Below, piece after piece: positions 53,514 to 61,562 of a stretch of 64,000 nucleotides of DNA. Every line of letters begins with the position of its first letter. Position 1 is the first letter of the stretch. The DNA is from Amycolatopsis sp. WQ 127309 (lineage in GTDB: Bacteria > Actinomycetota > Actinomycetes > Mycobacteriales > Pseudonocardiaceae). Location: positions 1,364,001 to 1,428,000 of the forward strand of contig NZ_CP095481.1 of the NCBI RefSeq assembly GCF_023023025.1, written 5' to 3'. A program made the position numbers and the translations under genes. The notes under the pieces are model-generated. The model was given only the letters and a program-made list of their open reading frames with translations. It was not told the origin of the DNA and did not search any database.

Positions 53514-53870
53514 ATGTCGTTCACCGCCGAAGACCTCGCCGAGGTCACATTCGGTAACGCCCCGATCGGTCGCCGTGGCTACGCCAAGCACGAGGTCGAC
53601 GAGCTCGTCCGGCGCATCGCCAAGACGTTCGCCGAGGAGGACGACCTGACCGCCGCGGAAGTGCACCACGTGGTGTTCTCGAAGCCCCTGATCGGCAAGC
53701 GCGGGTACGACGAGCGCGAGGTCGACGAGTTCCTCGACTCGGCCGAGGACCAGCTCGCCGCCCGCTCGGGCCGCGCCCCGGACCTCCCGGGCGCGCGCAC
53801 CTCGGCGGAAGCCACCGCGGAGCGCGCCACCCCGCCCGCCGAGCTGGCGGACCACCTCCCACAGCGCTAG
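53514..53870 (+). CDS. Small double DivIVA-domain protein B
   Basis: 118 aa. Two DivIVA-like motifs: [22 protein letters not shown] (residues about 11-32) and [20 protein letters not shown] (about 57-76); the second is the more canonical. The C-terminus is Ala/Pro-rich without a coiled coil. ATG 53514 follows GGAGAGAG. 180 bp after paralogue A; apparently a tandem duplication. Function unknown. Confidence 0.82.
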   Translation: MSFTAEDLAEVTFGNAPIGRRGYAKHEVDELVRRIAKTFAEEDDLTAAEVHHVVFSKPLIGKRGYDEREVDEFLDSAEDQLAARSGRAPDLPGARTSAEATAERATPPAELADHLPQR

Positions 53871-53872
53871 AG

Positions 53873-53926
53873 CGGCACCTTCACGTGAAAGTGCCGCCCC
53901 CAGGTGGGCACTTTCACGTGAAAGTG
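53873..53926. terminator. Two adjacent hairpins between convergent genes
   Basis: First hairpin 53873-53896 (CGGCAC...GTGCCG around CACGTG). Second, 53909-53926, is a perfect 18-bp palindrome CACTTTCACGTGAAAGTG. They separate DivIVA gene B (stop 53870) and the acyl-AMP ligase (stop 53932). Third member of the CTTTC/GAAAG group in this window. Confidence 0.7.
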
Positions 53927-53931
53927 ACGCG

Positions 53932-55620
53932 TCAGGCGTCGGCGTTCTTCTTGATCCTGTCCGCGAACTGGGTGGCCGTCGCCGCGCGCTTGACCTTGCC
54001 GGACGGCGTCTTCGGCAGGCTCCCCGCCGGCAGCACGACCACCGCGTACGGCCGCATGTCGACGGCGTCGCGGACCCGGGCCGACACCTGCTTCACCAGG
54101 TTCTTCTCGGCCTCGGCGTCACCCGCCAGCTTGGACTCCAGGACCACCGCGAAGCGCTCGCGACGGCTGCCGGCGTCGATGCGCACGGCGACCGCGTTGC
54201 CCGCGCGCACGCCCTCGACCGACGTGGCCGCGCGCTCGATGTCCGTCGGGTACAGGTTGCGGCCGCCCATGATGATGACGTCCTTGCGCCGGCCGCAGAT
54301 GACGATCTGGCCGTCGATCAGGTAGCCGAGGTCGCCGGTGTCGAGCCAGCCGTCGGCGTCCTGGGTGTCGAGCGGCCCGTTCATCGTCAGGTAGCCGGGC
54401 GTCACGGCCTCACCGCGCAGCCGGATCTCGCCGACCTCGCGCTCGCCGAGCCGCTCGCCCTTGTCGTCGACGATCTCCGCCTCGAGCCCGTCGAGCGGCC
54501 GGCCGAGGACCGCGAACGAGCGGACGCCGTCGGTGCCGCGCCGCTCGTCGCCCTCGGGCACCGGCACCGCGCGGTTGCCGGCCTCGAGCGCGTCGGCCTC
54601 GACGACGTCCAGGGTGAGCCCGGTGAACAGCGGCGCGAACGACACCGCGAGCGTCGCCTCGGCCATGCCGTAGGCCGGGAAGACGCACTCCGCGGGCATC
54701 TTGAAGCGCGTGCCGGCGTCCACAAAGGTCTGAACGGCGGTCTCGTCGACGGGTTCGGCGCCGTTCAGGGCGATCCGCAGCGTCGACAGGTCGTAGGCGT
54801 CGTCGTCGTCGACGCGGGCCATCCGGCGCCCGACGATCGCGTAGGCGAAGTTCGGCGCCGCCGTCGTCGTGCCGTGGTACTTCGTGATCAGCTCGGGCCA
54901 GATCAGCGGCCCGGACAGGAACTCGACCGGAGTGATCTTGACCAGCTCGACGCCGAACGTCATCGGCACGGTCAGGAACCCGACCATCCCCATGTCGTGG
55001 AAGGTCGGCAGCCAGGACACCATCACGTCGGTGTCGAAGTCGAACTCCGCGCGGTCGACCATGGCCTTGACGTTGGAGTACAGGTTGCCGTAGGTGATCC
55101 GCACGGCCTTCGGGTCGGCGGTCGACCCGCTGGTCAGCTGCAGCAGCGCGGTCTCGCCCTCATCGGTGACGACGACCTCGGCGAGCGGCTCGGCGTCGGC
55201 CAGCTCGTTGATGAGCTTGAAGCCGATGCCTTTCTGCTCCAGCACCGGCGCCAGCTGGTCGAACGGCTCGCCCAGCAGCACCAGGTCCGACCCGATCATC
55301 CCCAGGATGCGCACGGTGTCCTCGGCCCACTCGGCGAGGTCGGTCCGCGGGGTCGGCTGGTGCAGCATGGTGACGCTGCCCCCGGCGAGCCACACGGCCT
55401 GCACGGTGGGCGCGATCAGCACCGGCGCCGCGGCCAGCACCGCGACGGCCCCGCCCCGCTCGAACCCCGAGGCGACCAGGCCACCGGCGATCCGCCGGGC
55501 CCGTTCGTGCACCTCACCCCAGGTCCGCCGGACCGGCTCCTTCGGCTCCCCGGTAACCATGCCACGCTGCTGACCTCGCCCCGCCGCGGTGGCGACGAGC
55601 GTGTCCACGAACCTGCTCAT
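53932..55620 (-). CDS. Fatty acyl-AMP ligase / acyl-CoA synthetase (FadD-like)
   Basis: 562 aa, ANL superfamily. P-loop LLQLTSGSTADPKAVRITYGNL, A4-A5 motifs SWLPTFHDMGMVGF and AYGMAEATLAVSFAP, A7-A8 DGWLDTGDLGYLIDGQIVICGRRKDVIIMGGRNLYPTDIE, A10 LPKTPSGKVKR with catalytic Lys. Similar in position to Rv1013 (pks16-named FAAL) of M. tuberculosis. The WLPTFHDMG motif and pronounced VVICGRRKD suggest a FAAL-type enzyme that loads acyl chains, but the insertion that distinguishes FAAL from FACL was not verified. Confidence 0.88.
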   Translation of the reverse strand: MSRFVDTLVATAAGRGQQRGMVTGEPKEPVRRTWGEVHERARRIAGGLVASGFERGGAVAVLAAAPVLIAPTVQAVWLAGGSVTMLHQPTPRTDLAEWAEDTVRILGMIGSDLVLLGEPFDQLAPVLEQKGIGFKLINELADAEPLAEVVVTDEGETALLQLTSGSTADPKAVRITYGNLYSNVKAMVDRAEFDFDTDVMVSWLPTFHDMGMVGFLTVPMTFGVELVKITPVEFLSGPLIWPELITKYHGTTTAAPNFAYAIVGRRMARVDDDDAYDLSTLRIALNGAEPVDETAVQTFVDAGTRFKMPAECVFPAYGMAEATLAVSFAPLFTGLTLDVVEADALEAGNRAVPVPEGDERRGTDGVRSFAVLGRPLDGLEAEIVDDKGERLGEREVGEIRLRGEAVTPGYLTMNGPLDTQDADGWLDTGDLGYLIDGQIVICGRRKDVIIMGGRNLYPTDIERAATSVEGVRAGNAVAVRIDAGSRRERFAVVLESKLAGDAEAEKNLVKQVSARVRDAVDMRPYAVVVLPAGSLPKTPSGKVKRAATATQFADRIKKNADA

Positions 55621-55692
55621 GCGCGTCAGATTACTGTCTGGGCGTCAACACCCGCCGACCAACGCGGAAACCGGCCCGAGGCACCTGCGCGC

Positions 55693-55751
55693 AAAGCCGT
55701 GAAGGCCTCCTTCCCGGCCGTAAGAGCCGGGAAGGAGGCCTTCACGGCTTT
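55693..55751. terminator. 26-bp perfect hairpin, copy 1 of a family
   Basis: Arms 55693-55718 and 55726-55751 are perfect 26-bp complements around loop CGTAAGA. It lies just past the stop of the ABC-F gene on the minus strand and upstream of the ligase gene. A second copy is at 60029-60079 with one compensated base pair. Probable transcription terminator without U-tract. Confidence 0.85.
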
Positions 55752-55767
55752 CAACGTACGGCGCCGG

Positions 55768-57534
55768 TCACTCCAGCAGCTCGGACGTCTCCAGCCAGCG
55801 CGCTTCGACGTCCTCGATCTCGCCCTTGACGCCCTTCAGCTGGGCGTTCAGCTCCATCAGCTTCGCCGGGTCCGTCGCCGCCTCGAGCAGGGCCGTGTGG
55901 AGCTTCCCCTCCTTCGAATGCAGCTGGTCCAGCTTGCGCTCCAGGCGGCCCAGGTCCTTCTGCGCCGCGCGGAGGTCCGCCGCCGACTTCTTGGCCTCGG
56001 CCTTCGCCGCCGTCGGGGCCGTCGCGCCCGCCGGTTCCTTGGCGAGCGCCCGGCGGTTCAGGTACTCCTCGATGCCGCCCGGCAGGTGGGTGATGCGGCC
56101 GTCGCCGAAGAGGGCGACGATCGTGTCGCAGACGCGTTCGACCAGGTAGCGGTCGTGCGAAACCACGATCATCGTGCCCGGCCAGCCGTCGAGGAGGTCT
56201 TCCAGCTGCTGCAGGGTGTCGATGTCCAGGTCGTTCGTCGGCTCGTCGAGGAGCAGGACGTTCGGCTCGGCCATCAGCAGCCGGCACAGCTGCAGCCGGC
56301 GCCGCTCGCCGCCGGACAGATCGCCGACCGGCGTCCACTGGCGGGCCTGCGGGAAGCCGAGCTTCTCGCCGAGCTGCGACGCCGTCATCTCCTGCTTGCC
56401 GAACACCACGCGCCCGGCGACCTGCTCGATCGCCTGCAGCACCCGCAGGTCGGCGGGCAGGTCGTCGAGCTCCTGGCGCAGGTGCGCGAGCGCGACGGTC
56501 TTGCCCTCGATCCGGCGCCCGGTCGAGCCCTCGACGTCGCCGCCGAGCAGCTTGAGCAGCGACGTCTTGCCCGAGCCGTTGATGCCGACCAGGCCGATCC
56601 GGTCGCCGGGGCCGACCCGCCAGGTGACGTGGTCGAGCAGCGTCCGCTCGCCCACCGCGTACGTCGTGTCTTCCAGCTCCAGCACGGTCTTACCGAGCCG
56701 CCGCTTCGCGAACGCCATCAGCTCGACGGAGTCGCGCGGCGGCGGGACGTCCGCGATCAGCGCCTCGGCGGCGTCGATGCGGTAGCGCGGCTTCGACGAG
56801 CGCGCCTGCGGGCCGCGGCGCAGCCACGCCAGTTCCTTGCGCGCCAGGTTCTGCCGCTTCTCCTCGGCCGTCGCGGCCAGCCGCGCCCGCTCGGCGCGCG
56901 CGAAGATCCAGTCCGCGTAACCGCCTTCGTAGCTCTCGACGCGGCCGTTGGCCACCTCCCAGGTCACGCTCGCGACGGTGTCCAGGAACCACCGGTCGTG
57001 CGTGACGACCACGACCGCGATGCGCCGGGTCAGCAGGTGGTCGGCGAGCCACTGGACACCTTCGACGTCCAGGTGGTTGGTCGGCTCGTCGAGCACGACG
57101 AGGTCGAGCTCGCCGGTCAGCGCGGCGGCCAGCGAAACCCGGCGCCGCTCACCGCCGGAGAGGTTCGCGGTGGGCGTTTCGAGCCCGATCGCGGTGATGC
57201 CCAATCCGTCCACAATGGACCGGACGCGCGCGTCGGCGGCCCATTCGTGCTCGGCGCCGTAGCGTTCGAGCACGACCTCGCCGACGCTGCTGCCGTCCGG
57301 CAGCTCGGTGCGCTGGGTGACGACGGCCATCCGCAGGCCGCCGACGTGGCTCACCCGCCCGGAATCCGGCGCGGCGAGTCCGGAAAGGACTTCGAGGAGC
57401 GTGGTCTTGCCGCCGCCGTTGAGACCGACGACGCCGATGCGCTGCCCGGCCGCGACGCCCAGCGAGACGCCGTCCAGCAGTGGCTTCACCCCGTAGGACT
57501 TGCTCACCGCCTCCAGGTTGACCAGGTTGGCCAT
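55768..57534 (-). CDS. ABC-F family ribosome-associated ATPase
   Basis: 588 aa, soluble, two ABC domains in tandem with no membrane segment. Domain 1 Walker A GLNGGGKTTLLEVL, signature LSGGERRRVSL, Walker B LVVLDEPTNHLDVEG. Domain 2 GINGSGKTSLLKLL, LSGGERRRLQL, VLLLDEPTNDLDIDT. The linker and a C-terminal Lys/Glu coiled coil (AEAKKSAADLRAAQKDLGRLERKL...) suggest the Uup branch rather than EttA. ATG 57534, 4 bp after the ASCH gene. Acts in translation or resolves stalled ribosomes; resistance subtype not proven. Confidence 0.9.
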   Translation of the reverse strand: MANLVNLEAVSKSYGVKPLLDGVSLGVAAGQRIGVVGLNGGGKTTLLEVLSGLAAPDSGRVSHVGGLRMAVVTQRTELPDGSSVGEVVLERYGAEHEWAADARVRSIVDGLGITAIGLETPTANLSGGERRRVSLAAALTGELDLVVLDEPTNHLDVEGVQWLADHLLTRRIAVVVVTHDRWFLDTVASVTWEVANGRVESYEGGYADWIFARAERARLAATAEEKRQNLARKELAWLRRGPQARSSKPRYRIDAAEALIADVPPPRDSVELMAFAKRRLGKTVLELEDTTYAVGERTLLDHVTWRVGPGDRIGLVGINGSGKTSLLKLLGGDVEGSTGRRIEGKTVALAHLRQELDDLPADLRVLQAIEQVAGRVVFGKQEMTASQLGEKLGFPQARQWTPVGDLSGGERRRLQLCRLLMAEPNVLLLDEPTNDLDIDTLQQLEDLLDGWPGTMIVVSHDRYLVERVCDTIVALFGDGRITHLPGGIEEYLNRRALAKEPAGATAPTAAKAEAKKSAADLRAAQKDLGRLERKLDQLHSKEGKLHTALLEAATDPAKLMELNAQLKGVKGEIEDVEARWLETSELLE

Positions 57535-57538
57535 GCGC

Positions 57539-57946
57539 TCAGCCGATCCTTTCCACGATCGTGAACCGGGTCGCCACGACCAGCGTCGTGTCGTCCACGG
57601 TGAATTCGGGATCTCCCAGCTCGGCGCGCACTTCGGCCGTGTGCCAGAAGGAGGCGTGGTCCGCGCGCCACTCGGCGACGGTGGTGAAACCCTCACCTTC
57701 ACCGACCGCGTGCGCGAGGTCCACTTCGGACAGTCGGACGATCCGCACTTCGCGGATCTCGATGATCGCGACGCCCTTGCCGGCGGAGTCGACGACCAGT
57801 TCGCGCTCGCCCGCCACGGGCGGCGCCTCGCCGTCGGCTTCGTAGCCCGCGAACAACGCGGACGTCGTCGTCTTCGTGCCGTCGAGGATCGCCCCGACGA
57901 GCTTGTCCCGCAACGGCCCCGGGAACGCGAACTCGGCGCGCTTCAC
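57539..57946 (-). CDS. ASCH/PUA-like domain protein
   Basis: 135 aa. The GTG at 57946 overlaps the ispE stop by 4 bp (GTGA). ASCH-type features: [24 protein letters not shown] with GTKTTT near residues 22-27, then [27 protein letters not shown] and [13 protein letters not shown] proteins may bind RNA or act on nucleosides, but function here is unknown. Shares an operon with ispE and the ABC-F gene. Confidence 0.85.
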   Translation of the reverse strand: MKRAEFAFPGPLRDKLVGAILDGTKTTTSALFAGYEADGEAPPVAGERELVVDSAGKGVAIIEIREVRIVRLSEVDLAHAVGEGEGFTTVAEWRADHASFWHTAEVRAELGDPEFTVDDTTLVVATRFTIVERIG

Positions 57947-58905
57947 GCGTGCACCCGCGGCGGCGACGGACGCGGTGCGTCGTCCCCGCCGACCACGCGC
58001 GCTCCGGGCACCGGGCCGTGGGCCACGCGGACCGTGCGGCACACCCCCGCGCCCGACAGCTCGGCCGCGACCTCGACCGCCGCCTGCGCGTCTTCACAGA
58101 GGAACGCGCACGTCGGGCCGGAGCCGGAGACCGTGCCCGCGAGCGCGCCCGCGTTGACGCCGGCCCGCAGCGTGCGGCGCAGGCCCGGGCGCAGCGAGAC
58201 CGCCGCCGCCTGGAGGTCGTTGCCCAGCAGGAGAGCCAGCTGACGCGGGTCGCCCGAGGCCAGCGCCTCGGCGACCGGCGTGTGCGAGCCGATCCGCGGC
58301 GGGTTGCCCTCCGCGCGCAGCCGGTCCAGCTCGCCGAACACCTTCGGCGTCGACAGGCCGCGCTGGTCGAAGGCCAGCACCCAGTGGAACGTGTGCCGCG
58401 ACAGCACCGGGACCAGCTGCTCGCCGCGGCCGGTGCCCAGCGCCGTGCCGCCGTAGAGCGCGAACGGGACGTCGCTGCCCAGGCCGGCGGCGATCCCGGC
58501 CAGTTCGTCGCGCGTGATCTCGAGGTTCCAGAGGGAGGCGAGCCCGACGAGCGTCGCCGCCGCGTCGGCGCTGCCGCCCGCCATGCCGCCGGCGACCGGG
58601 ATGCCCTTGCGCAGCACCACGCGGATCTTCGGCTCTTCGGTGCGGCCGACGTGCGCGGCCAGCGCTTCGACGGCGCGCCAGGCCAGGTTCGTGGCGTCGG
58701 TGGGTACCGAACCCTCACCCTCGCCGTAGATCTCCAGGCCCGGGTCGTCGGTGACCGCGACGGTCACCTCGTCGGTCAGCGACAAGGCCTGGAACACGGT
58801 CACCAGCTCGTGGTAACCGTCCTCGCGCAGGTCGTCGACCGCCAGGTGCAGGTTGACCTTGGCCGGGACCCGGACGGTGACTGGGGGCGGGACTACAGCG
58901 AGCAC
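57943..58905 (-). CDS. ispE: 4-diphosphocytidyl-2-C-methyl-D-erythritol kinase
   Basis: 320 aa GHMP kinase of the MEP isoprenoid pathway. N-terminal [24 protein letters not shown]-binding [20 protein letters not shown], and C-terminal [17 protein letters not shown] 58905 has TAGGCT 6 nt upstream, no ribosome site. Located between ksgA and pth as in mycobacteria, but with the ASCH and ABC-F genes downstream. Confidence 0.95.
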   Translation of the reverse strand: MLAVVPPPVTVRVPAKVNLHLAVDDLREDGYHELVTVFQALSLTDEVTVAVTDDPGLEIYGEGEGSVPTDATNLAWRAVEALAAHVGRTEEPKIRVVLRKGIPVAGGMAGGSADAAATLVGLASLWNLEITRDELAGIAAGLGSDVPFALYGGTALGTGRGEQLVPVLSRHTFHWVLAFDQRGLSTPKVFGELDRLRAEGNPPRIGSHTPVAEALASGDPRQLALLLGNDLQAAAVSLRPGLRRTLRAGVNAGALAGTVSGSGPTCAFLCEDAQAAVEVAAELSGAGVCRTVRVAHGPVPGARVVGGDDAPRPSPPRVHA

Positions 58906-58914
58906 CCGACCAGC

Positions 58915-59457
58915 CTACGTGCCCGCACCGGCCGGCTTCCCGTCAGGAGAAAGGACGTCGAGCGCGACGGCGAGCGCGACGTCCGGCGGCGTGCCCGGGC
59001 CACCCTCGGCGCTGTTGAGCTGGACGGCCACGAGCGCGAGCCGGGCCCGCAGATCGGACTCGGGGTCGGCCGAACCGCCGCGGAGCCGCTCGTGCAGCCG
59101 CAGCATCCGATCCGCCAGGCCCGCGCCGGCCGCGATCGCCTTCAACGCGGACGTGTTGCGCTGGACCAGGCCCATCACCGGGCCGAACCGGGTCTCGACC
59201 AGCCCGGCGTACGCGGTGAGCAGCTCGGCCGGGCCCGTTTCGCGCGCCAGGAGGTCGTCGAGCGCGGTCCCCCAGTCTTCGAGGAGGCTCGAGACGATGT
59301 CCTCCTTCGTGCGGAAGTGGTAGTACAGCGCGGCTTTCGTGACGTCCAGCCGCTCGGCGATCTCCCGCAGCGAGCTGCCCTCGTAGCCCTGCTCGGCGAA
59401 CAGTTCGAGCGCGACGCGCTGGATGCGTTCGCGCGTGTCGGTGCGCCGCCCGGCCAT
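58915..59457 (-). CDS. TetR-family regulator beside a decayed efflux gene
   Basis: 180 aa. HTH: ALELFAEQGYEGSSLREIAERLDVTKAALYYHFRTKEDIV. C-terminal ligand domain variable. ATG 59457 follows GAGGAGTGAGG. A 20-bp perfect inverted repeat lies in the gap to the divergent MFS remnant, so this TetR probably repressed a drug pump and itself. The regulator is intact; its target gene is not. Confidence 0.88.
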   Translation of the reverse strand: MAGRRTDTRERIQRVALELFAEQGYEGSSLREIAERLDVTKAALYYHFRTKEDIVSSLLEDWGTALDDLLARETGPAELLTAYAGLVETRFGPVMGLVQRNTSALKAIAAGAGLADRMLRLHERLRGGSADPESDLRARLALVAVQLNSAEGGPGTPPDVALAVALDVLSPDGKPAGAGT

Positions 59458-59472
59458 GCCTCACTCCTCAAC

Positions 59473-59532
59473 TTGCTTGACGGCCGACTAGCGATGACTT
59501 ACCTTCGGCATTGCTAGTCGGCCGTCAAGCAA
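59473..59532. promoter_or_regulatory. 20-bp inverted-repeat operator between TetR and the MFS remnant
   Basis: Arms 59473-59492 and 59513-59532 are perfect 20-bp complements, spaced by 20 bp. Each arm contains TTGACGG, a possible -35 pointing inward, so the divergent promoters overlap the operator. Each arm could itself be one operator copy. Confidence 0.7.
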
Positions 59533-60025
59533 TGCATCCAAAGCCTACTCGACACGACCGTCGTGAACTTCGCGCTGCCCTCGGCGCAGCGCGCGCTCGG
59601 CATGTCCGACACCGGCCCGCTTCGGGCCGCGGCCGCTGCTGGCGGGCGGGCTCTTCGTGCTGGCGGGCGGGTTGCTGCTGGACACCCGGTCGACGCCGGA
59701 TTCGTCGTACGCCGCGGTGATCCTGCCGATGCAGCTGCTGCTGGGCCTCGGCGCCGGGCTGTGCATGCCGGTGGTGCTGAACGTCGCGACCCGCGACGTC
59801 GGCGCGCGGGACGCGGGTGCGGCATCGGCGTTCGTGACGACGTCGCAGCAGGTCGGCGCGTCACTGGGGACGGCGACGCTGAACACGATGGCCTGGGCGG
59901 CGGCCGGTCTCACGACGTCGACAGCGATCGTCCACGGCTACACAACAGCCGCGGCCTGGGCGGCGGCCCTGGTCGGCGCGGCCGCCCTCACCGCGCTCCT
60001 GCTGCTCCCACGCGGCACCCGCTGA
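59518..60025 (+). pseudogene. Remnant of a DHA2-type MFS drug transporter
   Basis: Two pieces in different frames. In the first, without any start codon, IQSLLDTTVVNFALPSAQRALGMSDTG (split here as IQSLLDTTVVNFALP and SAQRALGMSDTG) is TM1 of an MFS DHA2 pump. The second frame, from about 59616, resumes with RFGPRPLLAGGLFVLAGGLLL and runs to the TGA at 60025, giving the last about three membrane helices. About 300 residues of the centre are missing and the frame changes at the join. The TetR and its operator are intact. Confidence 0.75.
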
Positions 60026-60028
60026 AAG

Positions 60029-60079
60029 CCGTGAAGGCCTCCTTACCGGCCATAAGAGCCGGTAAGGAGGCCTTCACGG
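60029..60079. terminator. 22-bp perfect hairpin, copy 2 of a family
   Basis: Arms 60029-60050 and 60058-60079 are perfect 22-bp complements around loop CATAAGA. It is near identical to 55693-55751, but the C-G pair in TTCCCGGC has become an A-T pair (TTACCGGC), changed on both arms. It separates the MFS remnant from the convergent MetN-like gene. Confidence 0.85.
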
Positions 60080-60089
60080 ACGTTCGGGG

Positions 60090-61103
60090 TCAGGCCGCGG
60101 CGACGCCCTGGGGGCCGCGCGCGGTGTGGGTGACGTGGCCGCCGCGCTCGGCGACCCACGCCAGCGCCGCGTCGGCCCGCTCGCCGCGGACGCCGAGGCG
60201 GAACCGGCCGACCGGGGTGTCGCCGATCCGGGTCAGGCCGCCGCCGATGGTGGCGAACTCGACGTCGAAGCGGCCCGCGGCCTCGGGCAGCAGCGCGCCG
60301 ACCGAAGCGAAGCCGACCAGCACGACGTCGACCGAGCGGTCGTAGCGCGAGGACTGCGAGCGGGTGGTCTCGATGGCGGGCAGCAGCGCCTGCGCGGTGC
60401 GGCTGACCGGGTTCGAGATCAGGTCGAGCACGGAGCCACGCTCGACGACGGTGCCGTCTTCGAGCACTGCGACGTCGTCGCACACCCGGCGGACGACGCT
60501 CGCGTCCGGCGTCGTGATCACGATGGTGACGCCCAGTTCGGCGCGGGCCCGGTCGAGCACGGTGAGCACCGCGCCGGCCTCCTCCGGGTCGATCCCGGCG
60601 GTCGGGTCGTCGGCGAGCAGCACAGCGGGGGCCGCGGCCAGCGCCTTCGCGACGGCGACGCGGCGGAGCTGCCCCTCGGTGAGCTCGCCGGGACGCTGCG
60701 CGGCGCGCGGGGTCAGGCCGACGAGGTCGAGCAGCGAGCCGACCTTGCTGCGGCGCTGCGGGCCGTCGACGCCCAGCTGCTCCAGCGGGGACGCGATGTT
60801 GCCGGCGATGGTGCGCTCGGCGATCAGCTCCGGCTTGGTGCCGACGACGCCGAGCTGGCGGCGGATCTCGCGGAGCCGGCGGCCGTCGAGGGTGCCGGTG
60901 TTGAGGCCGTCGAGCCGGACGACACCGCGGTCCGGCCGCTCCTGCAGCGCGATGCACCGGGCGAGGACGGACTTGCCGGAACCGGCCGGGCCGACCACGC
61001 CGAACAGTGAGCCGGCCTGGACGTCGACGCTCACATCGCGCAGCGCGACGACCGGATTTCCGTTGAGGGCAAAGGACTTGGACAGGTTTTCGACGGTGAT
61101 CAC
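60090..61103 (-). CDS. Orphan MetN-like ABC ATPase with variant motifs
   Basis: 337 aa. N-terminal ABC domain about 1-240 plus a C-terminal NIL-like regulatory domain (about 255-337), the layout of methionine importer ATPase MetN. Walker A GPAGSGKSVL is normal, but the signature is LTEGQLRR and Walker B is VLLADDPTAGID, with Asp in place of the catalytic Glu. No MetI permease or MetQ binding protein is adjacent. ATG 61103 has GGAG 8 nt upstream. May be catalytically weak or partner with an unlinked permease. Confidence 0.8.
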   Translation of the reverse strand: MITVENLSKSFALNGNPVVALRDVSVDVQAGSLFGVVGPAGSGKSVLARCIALQERPDRGVVRLDGLNTGTLDGRRLREIRRQLGVVGTKPELIAERTIAGNIASPLEQLGVDGPQRRSKVGSLLDLVGLTPRAAQRPGELTEGQLRRVAVAKALAAAPAVLLADDPTAGIDPEEAGAVLTVLDRARAELGVTIVITTPDASVVRRVCDDVAVLEDGTVVERGSVLDLISNPVSRTAQALLPAIETTRSQSSRYDRSVDVVLVGFASVGALLPEAAGRFDVEFATIGGGLTRIGDTPVGRFRLGVRGERADAALAWVAERGGHVTHTARGPQGVAAA

Positions 61104-61209
61104 GAAGGCTCCAGAAAACGGGGCGCGCAGAGAAGCGCGTCCGGCCGCAAGCGAGTGTCCGTCCTCTATGGACGGTGCATGAAGAAGAGGTGTGACGGGT
61201 CGAGCAAGC
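61104..61209 (-). promoter_or_regulatory. Putative attenuator between leader peptide and MetN-like gene
   Basis: On the minus strand, CCGTCC (61175-61170) pairs with GGACGG (61164-61159). Further on, GCGCG (61139-61135 complement) and CGCGC (61128-61124) form a stem followed by CCCCGTTTTC, a weak terminator-like U-run. This could attenuate the downstream gene depending on ribosome position on the leader peptide. Confidence 0.4.
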
Positions 61210-61302
61210 TCAGTTGGAGCGTCGACATGCGGTCACGGAGCGGCGACCCTCGTCGACAACGCGGCGTTTGGTCAGCAGCAGCGGGCGAGCAACCCTCTTC
61301 AT
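61210..61302 (-). CDS. 30-aa putative regulatory leader peptide ending in ...TACRRSN
   Basis: Short frame from ATG 61302, preceded by GATGGAGG (strong SD, 7-nt spacing). The peptide contains LLLTKRRVVDEGRRSVTACRRSN (as LLLTKRRVVDEG + RRSVTACRRSN). The pattern LTKRRxVD...S..CR matches the actinobacterial leader peptides often found before sulfur-metabolism or ABC transporter genes, in which the C-terminal Cys-Arg is thought to drive attenuation. Here it lies 106 bp before an ABC ATPase gene. Confidence 0.55.
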   Translation of the reverse strand: MKRVARPLLLTKRRVVDEGRRSVTACRRSN

Positions 61303-61312
61303 CGGGACGGCC

Positions 61313-61399
61313 TCCATCGGTCCTGGCGGTAGCACCTGCCCTGCGGAGGGTGGTTGCTGCGACTTCGGCGAGCCAGGTCTCTCAGTCGCTCGGGATGGA
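61313..61399 (-). promoter_or_regulatory. SAM-riboswitch-like (S-box/SAM-IV clan) element, tentative
   Basis: On the minus strand, TCCATC (at 61399-61394) pairs with GATGGA (at 61318-61313) as a possible P1. Inside lie GAGAGACCTGGC, AGCAACC, a CCCT/AGGG hairpin and AGGTGCTACC, in the order of the S-box GACUGGCC..GGCAACC..GGUGCUAA segments. The fit is partial: the P4 stem is weak and the kink-turn is not exact. The P1 3' arm overlaps the leader peptide's GGAGG, so ligand binding could control its translation. Confidence 0.3.
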
Positions 61400-61562
61400 C
61401 GTACTGAGTAAAACCGATCCCGAGGAGCGAAAGCAAGCCTGTTGGGCCAGATCACACGACTGGAGGTGTCCGAATCGCGGGAACAGCACTCAGGAAGACT
61501 TATTTCGCCGCGACGCGCACGCTCCGGCGTCGGCGGGCACCGTCAGTTCCACTGAGGACGTG
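61400..61562. other. Promoter region of the MetN-like gene
   Basis: About 160 bp between the SAM-like element and the ksgA stop at 61563 with no supported gene. On the minus strand, GGATCGGTTTTACTCAGTACG (split GGATCGGTTTT + ACTCAGTACG, near 61402-61422) is AT-rich and could hold the promoter. Confidence 0.4.

Noticed and set aside
53932..55620. Polyketide synthase, as the name of the mycobacterial counterpart pks16 suggests
   Set aside because: The protein is a single ANL acyl-activating enzyme; no KS, AT or ACP domain.
61210..61455. 81-codon version of the leader frame
   Set aside because: The strong SD is at the internal ATG 61302; the longer part overlaps the structured RNA element.
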